Source of the DNA: an uncultured Erysipelotrichaceae bacterium
Lineage (GTDB): Bacteria > Bacillota_I > Bacilli_A > Erysipelotrichales > Erysipelotrichaceae
Reading direction: 5' to 3'
DNA length: 5,958 nucleotides
Assembly: GCA_937902945.1 (NCBI GenBank)
Contig: CALEMD010000287.1
Span: forward strand, 1 to 5,958
Position numbers and translations under genes: made by a program. Positions within the stretch are counted from its first letter, which is position 1. Every line of letters begins with the position of its first letter. Under the pieces are notes generated by a model, which saw nothing but the letters and a program-made list of their open reading frames with translations, did not search any database and was not told the origin of the DNA. Positions 4,556-5,958 of this stretch are shown here, piece by piece.

Positions 4556-5958
4556 AATGGAACAGATGCTTTTACTGTCTATGCGTCAGATGAAACAAGT
4601 GAATACCAGAAACATGTGCAGCAGCAGGAACTGCTGAACCGTGTCCCTGTCGGCATCGGGATATATGAGATCGATGGAGAATCCATTCAGCTAGTGTATC
4701 TGAATGACAGTTATTATAAAATGTTTGGCGTTGACCGCACTGATCATGAATCACTGATGAATGAGCATTTTCTTGATGCAGTACATCCAGATGATCTCAG
4801 TGAAATCGATGGTCTTGTACAGAGTCTGCAGAGCGGAGACAGTTCCTGTTCCATCCAATTCAGAATTCTTTGTCTCAATAATGTATACAGATGGTTTCAG
4901 CTGACTGCCTCTGCTGCTAGAAGAACAGGGAAGCGTATTACTGCTTACTGCAGCTATACCGATATAGACAGATCCATTAAGATTCAGGAAGTCCTGCAGA
5001 AAACCAACAGTGTCATGCAGAAGCGCTATAAGCAGGAACTTCAGCAGAGAAAGATCCTCGAAAAAGACAGTTCTCTTGTGATCCGCTTTGATGTTACTGC
5101 AAACAAGCTCATTCAAAACAAATCCAACCAGGACGAATTCCGTATATATCCGAATGGTACGGATGGGAAACAGATTGTACCTAGTATCATGGACAGAATA
5201 CCGACTGAAGAAGAAAGAAAGATTGCTGCCGATTTTTTCAGCCGTGACAGAGCTCTGCAGAGATATCAAAACGGCGAGAAAGAATTCAGTGCCGTTTACA
5301 GATCCAGGCAGAAAGATGGCCGTCTTTACTGGATAAAGGCAGTATGCAGACTTGAACCGGATCCAGAAACAGATCATCTGATATCCTATACATTCGAAAG
5401 AAATATTGATATTGAGAAGAAAAAAGAACTTGTCGCAGAAAGTGTTATCACTGACGAGACAGATTTCATCATGCTGATTGACACCATTCTTGGCAATGCC
5501 ATGCTTCTGCGTTTCAGAGGCAATATACATCCTGCATCTGACTGGACTCTTTTCAAGGAATTCCCTCTCAGCAAAATCAGAACAGCTGAGCAGCAGCGGG
5601 CAGTCAGCGATGAAGATCGCAATGCACTTGAAAGATTCCTTACTCTAGAGACGCTGATAAAAGAACTGGATACTAAAAACGTGACTGCTATTGCCTATCA
5701 GCTGAAAGACAGCAGCGGCTTTGTGCACAGAATGTTCACCCGTGCGTTCTATCTTGATAATTCTCGTGAAAGCATTGTTGTTGCCCGCAGAGATATTACA
5801 GATATCTATGCAGAAGAACAGGAACAGAAGCGGGTTCTGCAGAATGCACTGACTGCCGTAGAAAGTGCAAACCATGCCAAGAGTGATTTCCTAGCAAGAA
5901 TGAGTCACGATCTCAGAACTCCGATGAATGTCATTATCGGTATGACCTCTCTTGCAAG
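4556..5958 (+). CDS. fragment 4 of the broken sensor kinase: end of PAS 5, three PAS-like domains, start of HisKA; runs off the window
   Basis: This stretch has 467 open codons after the TGA, numbered here from 4556. If translated alone, possible starts are GTG 4616 or ATG 4721; neither has a convincing ribosome-binding site. Residues 1-15 end PAS 5. About 24-138 is PAS 6 (VPVGIGIYEID, YLNDSYYKMFGVD, HPDD 77-80, YRWFQL 111-116). A predicted coiled-coil linker covers 141-170. About 171-290 is a PAS_3-like domain (SLVIRFDV, KDGRLYWIKAV, FERNIDI). About 300-417 is a divergent eighth sensor module (FIMLIDTILGNAMLLRF, VARRDITDI). A helical linker leads to HisKA from about 432 (ANHAKSDFLARMSHDLRTPM), with the phosphoacceptor His451. 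This half of the gene carries no lesion. Confidence 0.75.

Larger units (their letters stand above)
2761..5958 (+). pseudogene. multi-PAS sensor histidine kinase, disrupted by two frameshifts and a nonsense codon, 3' end outside the window
   Basis: Joining frames gives a protein of about 1066 residues (partial): some eight tandem PAS-like sensor domains, coiled-coil linkers, then the start of a HisKA dimerisation domain with H-box SHDLRTPMN (His codon 5906-5908). No signal peptide or membrane segment is visible, so it would sense a cytoplasmic signal. PAS hallmarks recur: YLNDAYYKLVGY, RKDGSKIW, HPDD, GEYRWC, YLNDSYYKMFG, DGRLYWIK and D-I-T/D-I-N ends. Lesions: a -1 shift near 3257 (restored if CTTAT was CTTTAT), a -1 shift near 3665 (restored if AAAA was AAAAA), and TGA at 4553-4555, one transition from TGG (Trp). 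The remaining 467 codons are open, and both upstream genes are intact. The cause may be gene decay or sequencing/assembly error in homopolymers. The ATP-binding and any receiver domains would lie to the right. The start at 2761 is fixed by an in-frame TGA at 2752-2754; its Shine-Dalgarno is weak. Confidence 0.85.

Noticed and set aside
4751..5530. 259-codon open frame on the minus strand
   Set aside because: It lies antisense to the intact PAS/HisKA stretch, its product has no recognisable domain order, and there is no promoter or ribosome-binding site to support it. It is a mirror of the coding strand.
1..5958. CRISPR array, riboswitch, rRNA or replication origin
   Set aside because: No regularly spaced direct repeats, no long structured leader before either intact gene (leaders appear short), and no rRNA or DnaA-box clusters were seen.

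Overview
The window looks like a piece of a low-to-moderate-GC Bacillota (Firmicutes) chromosome. The base composition is AT-leaning (my impression, not computed), there are strong AAGGAGG/GAGGGGA ribosome-binding sites, and the encoded families (a MATE exporter and a very long multi-PAS sensor kinase with an SHDLRTPMN H-box) are common in gut or oral Clostridia and Erysipelotrichia. I cannot fix the genus. No insertion sequence, CRISPR array or phage gene is visible.

Layout. Positions 1-370 hold a tRNA-Lys(CTT) gene on the minus strand with its own promoter and a well-formed intrinsic terminator; a doubtful partial reading frame runs off the left edge. From 372 to 1757, also on the minus strand, is an intact 461-residue MATE-family efflux transporter, followed by a long hairpin. 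A 102-bp divergent intergenic region (1758-1859) carries overlapping candidate promoters for the transporter and for a plus-strand gene at 1860-2660. That gene encodes an aldo/keto-reductase-fold protein of 266 residues in which three of the four catalytic positions, and several cofactor-contact positions, are replaced; it is probably a pseudoenzyme.

After a 100-bp gap containing a TATAAT box, a perfect 10-bp inverted repeat and a perfect 14-bp palindrome, a very large sensor histidine kinase gene starts at 2761 and runs off the right edge. About 1066 codons are in the window: roughly eight tandem PAS-like domains with no membrane segment, ending in the first part of a HisKA domain (phosphoacceptor His codon 5906-5908). 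The gene is broken as read: two -1 frameshifts (near 3257 and 3665), each explained by loss of one base from a short homopolymer, and an in-frame TGA (4553-4555) where Trp would fit. Beyond that TGA the frame is open for 467 codons to the window end.

Together: the kinase would sense a cytoplasmic signal through stacked PAS domains and, as usual for this family, pass phosphate to receiver/output domains that would lie beyond the window. The reductase-like gene just upstream is co-oriented and could be co-expressed with it, which makes a ligand-binding or regulatory role for the degenerate reductase an open idea. The exporter is transcribed away from both. The strongest items for follow-up are the degenerate reductase, the palindromes before the kinase, and whether the three kinase lesions are real.
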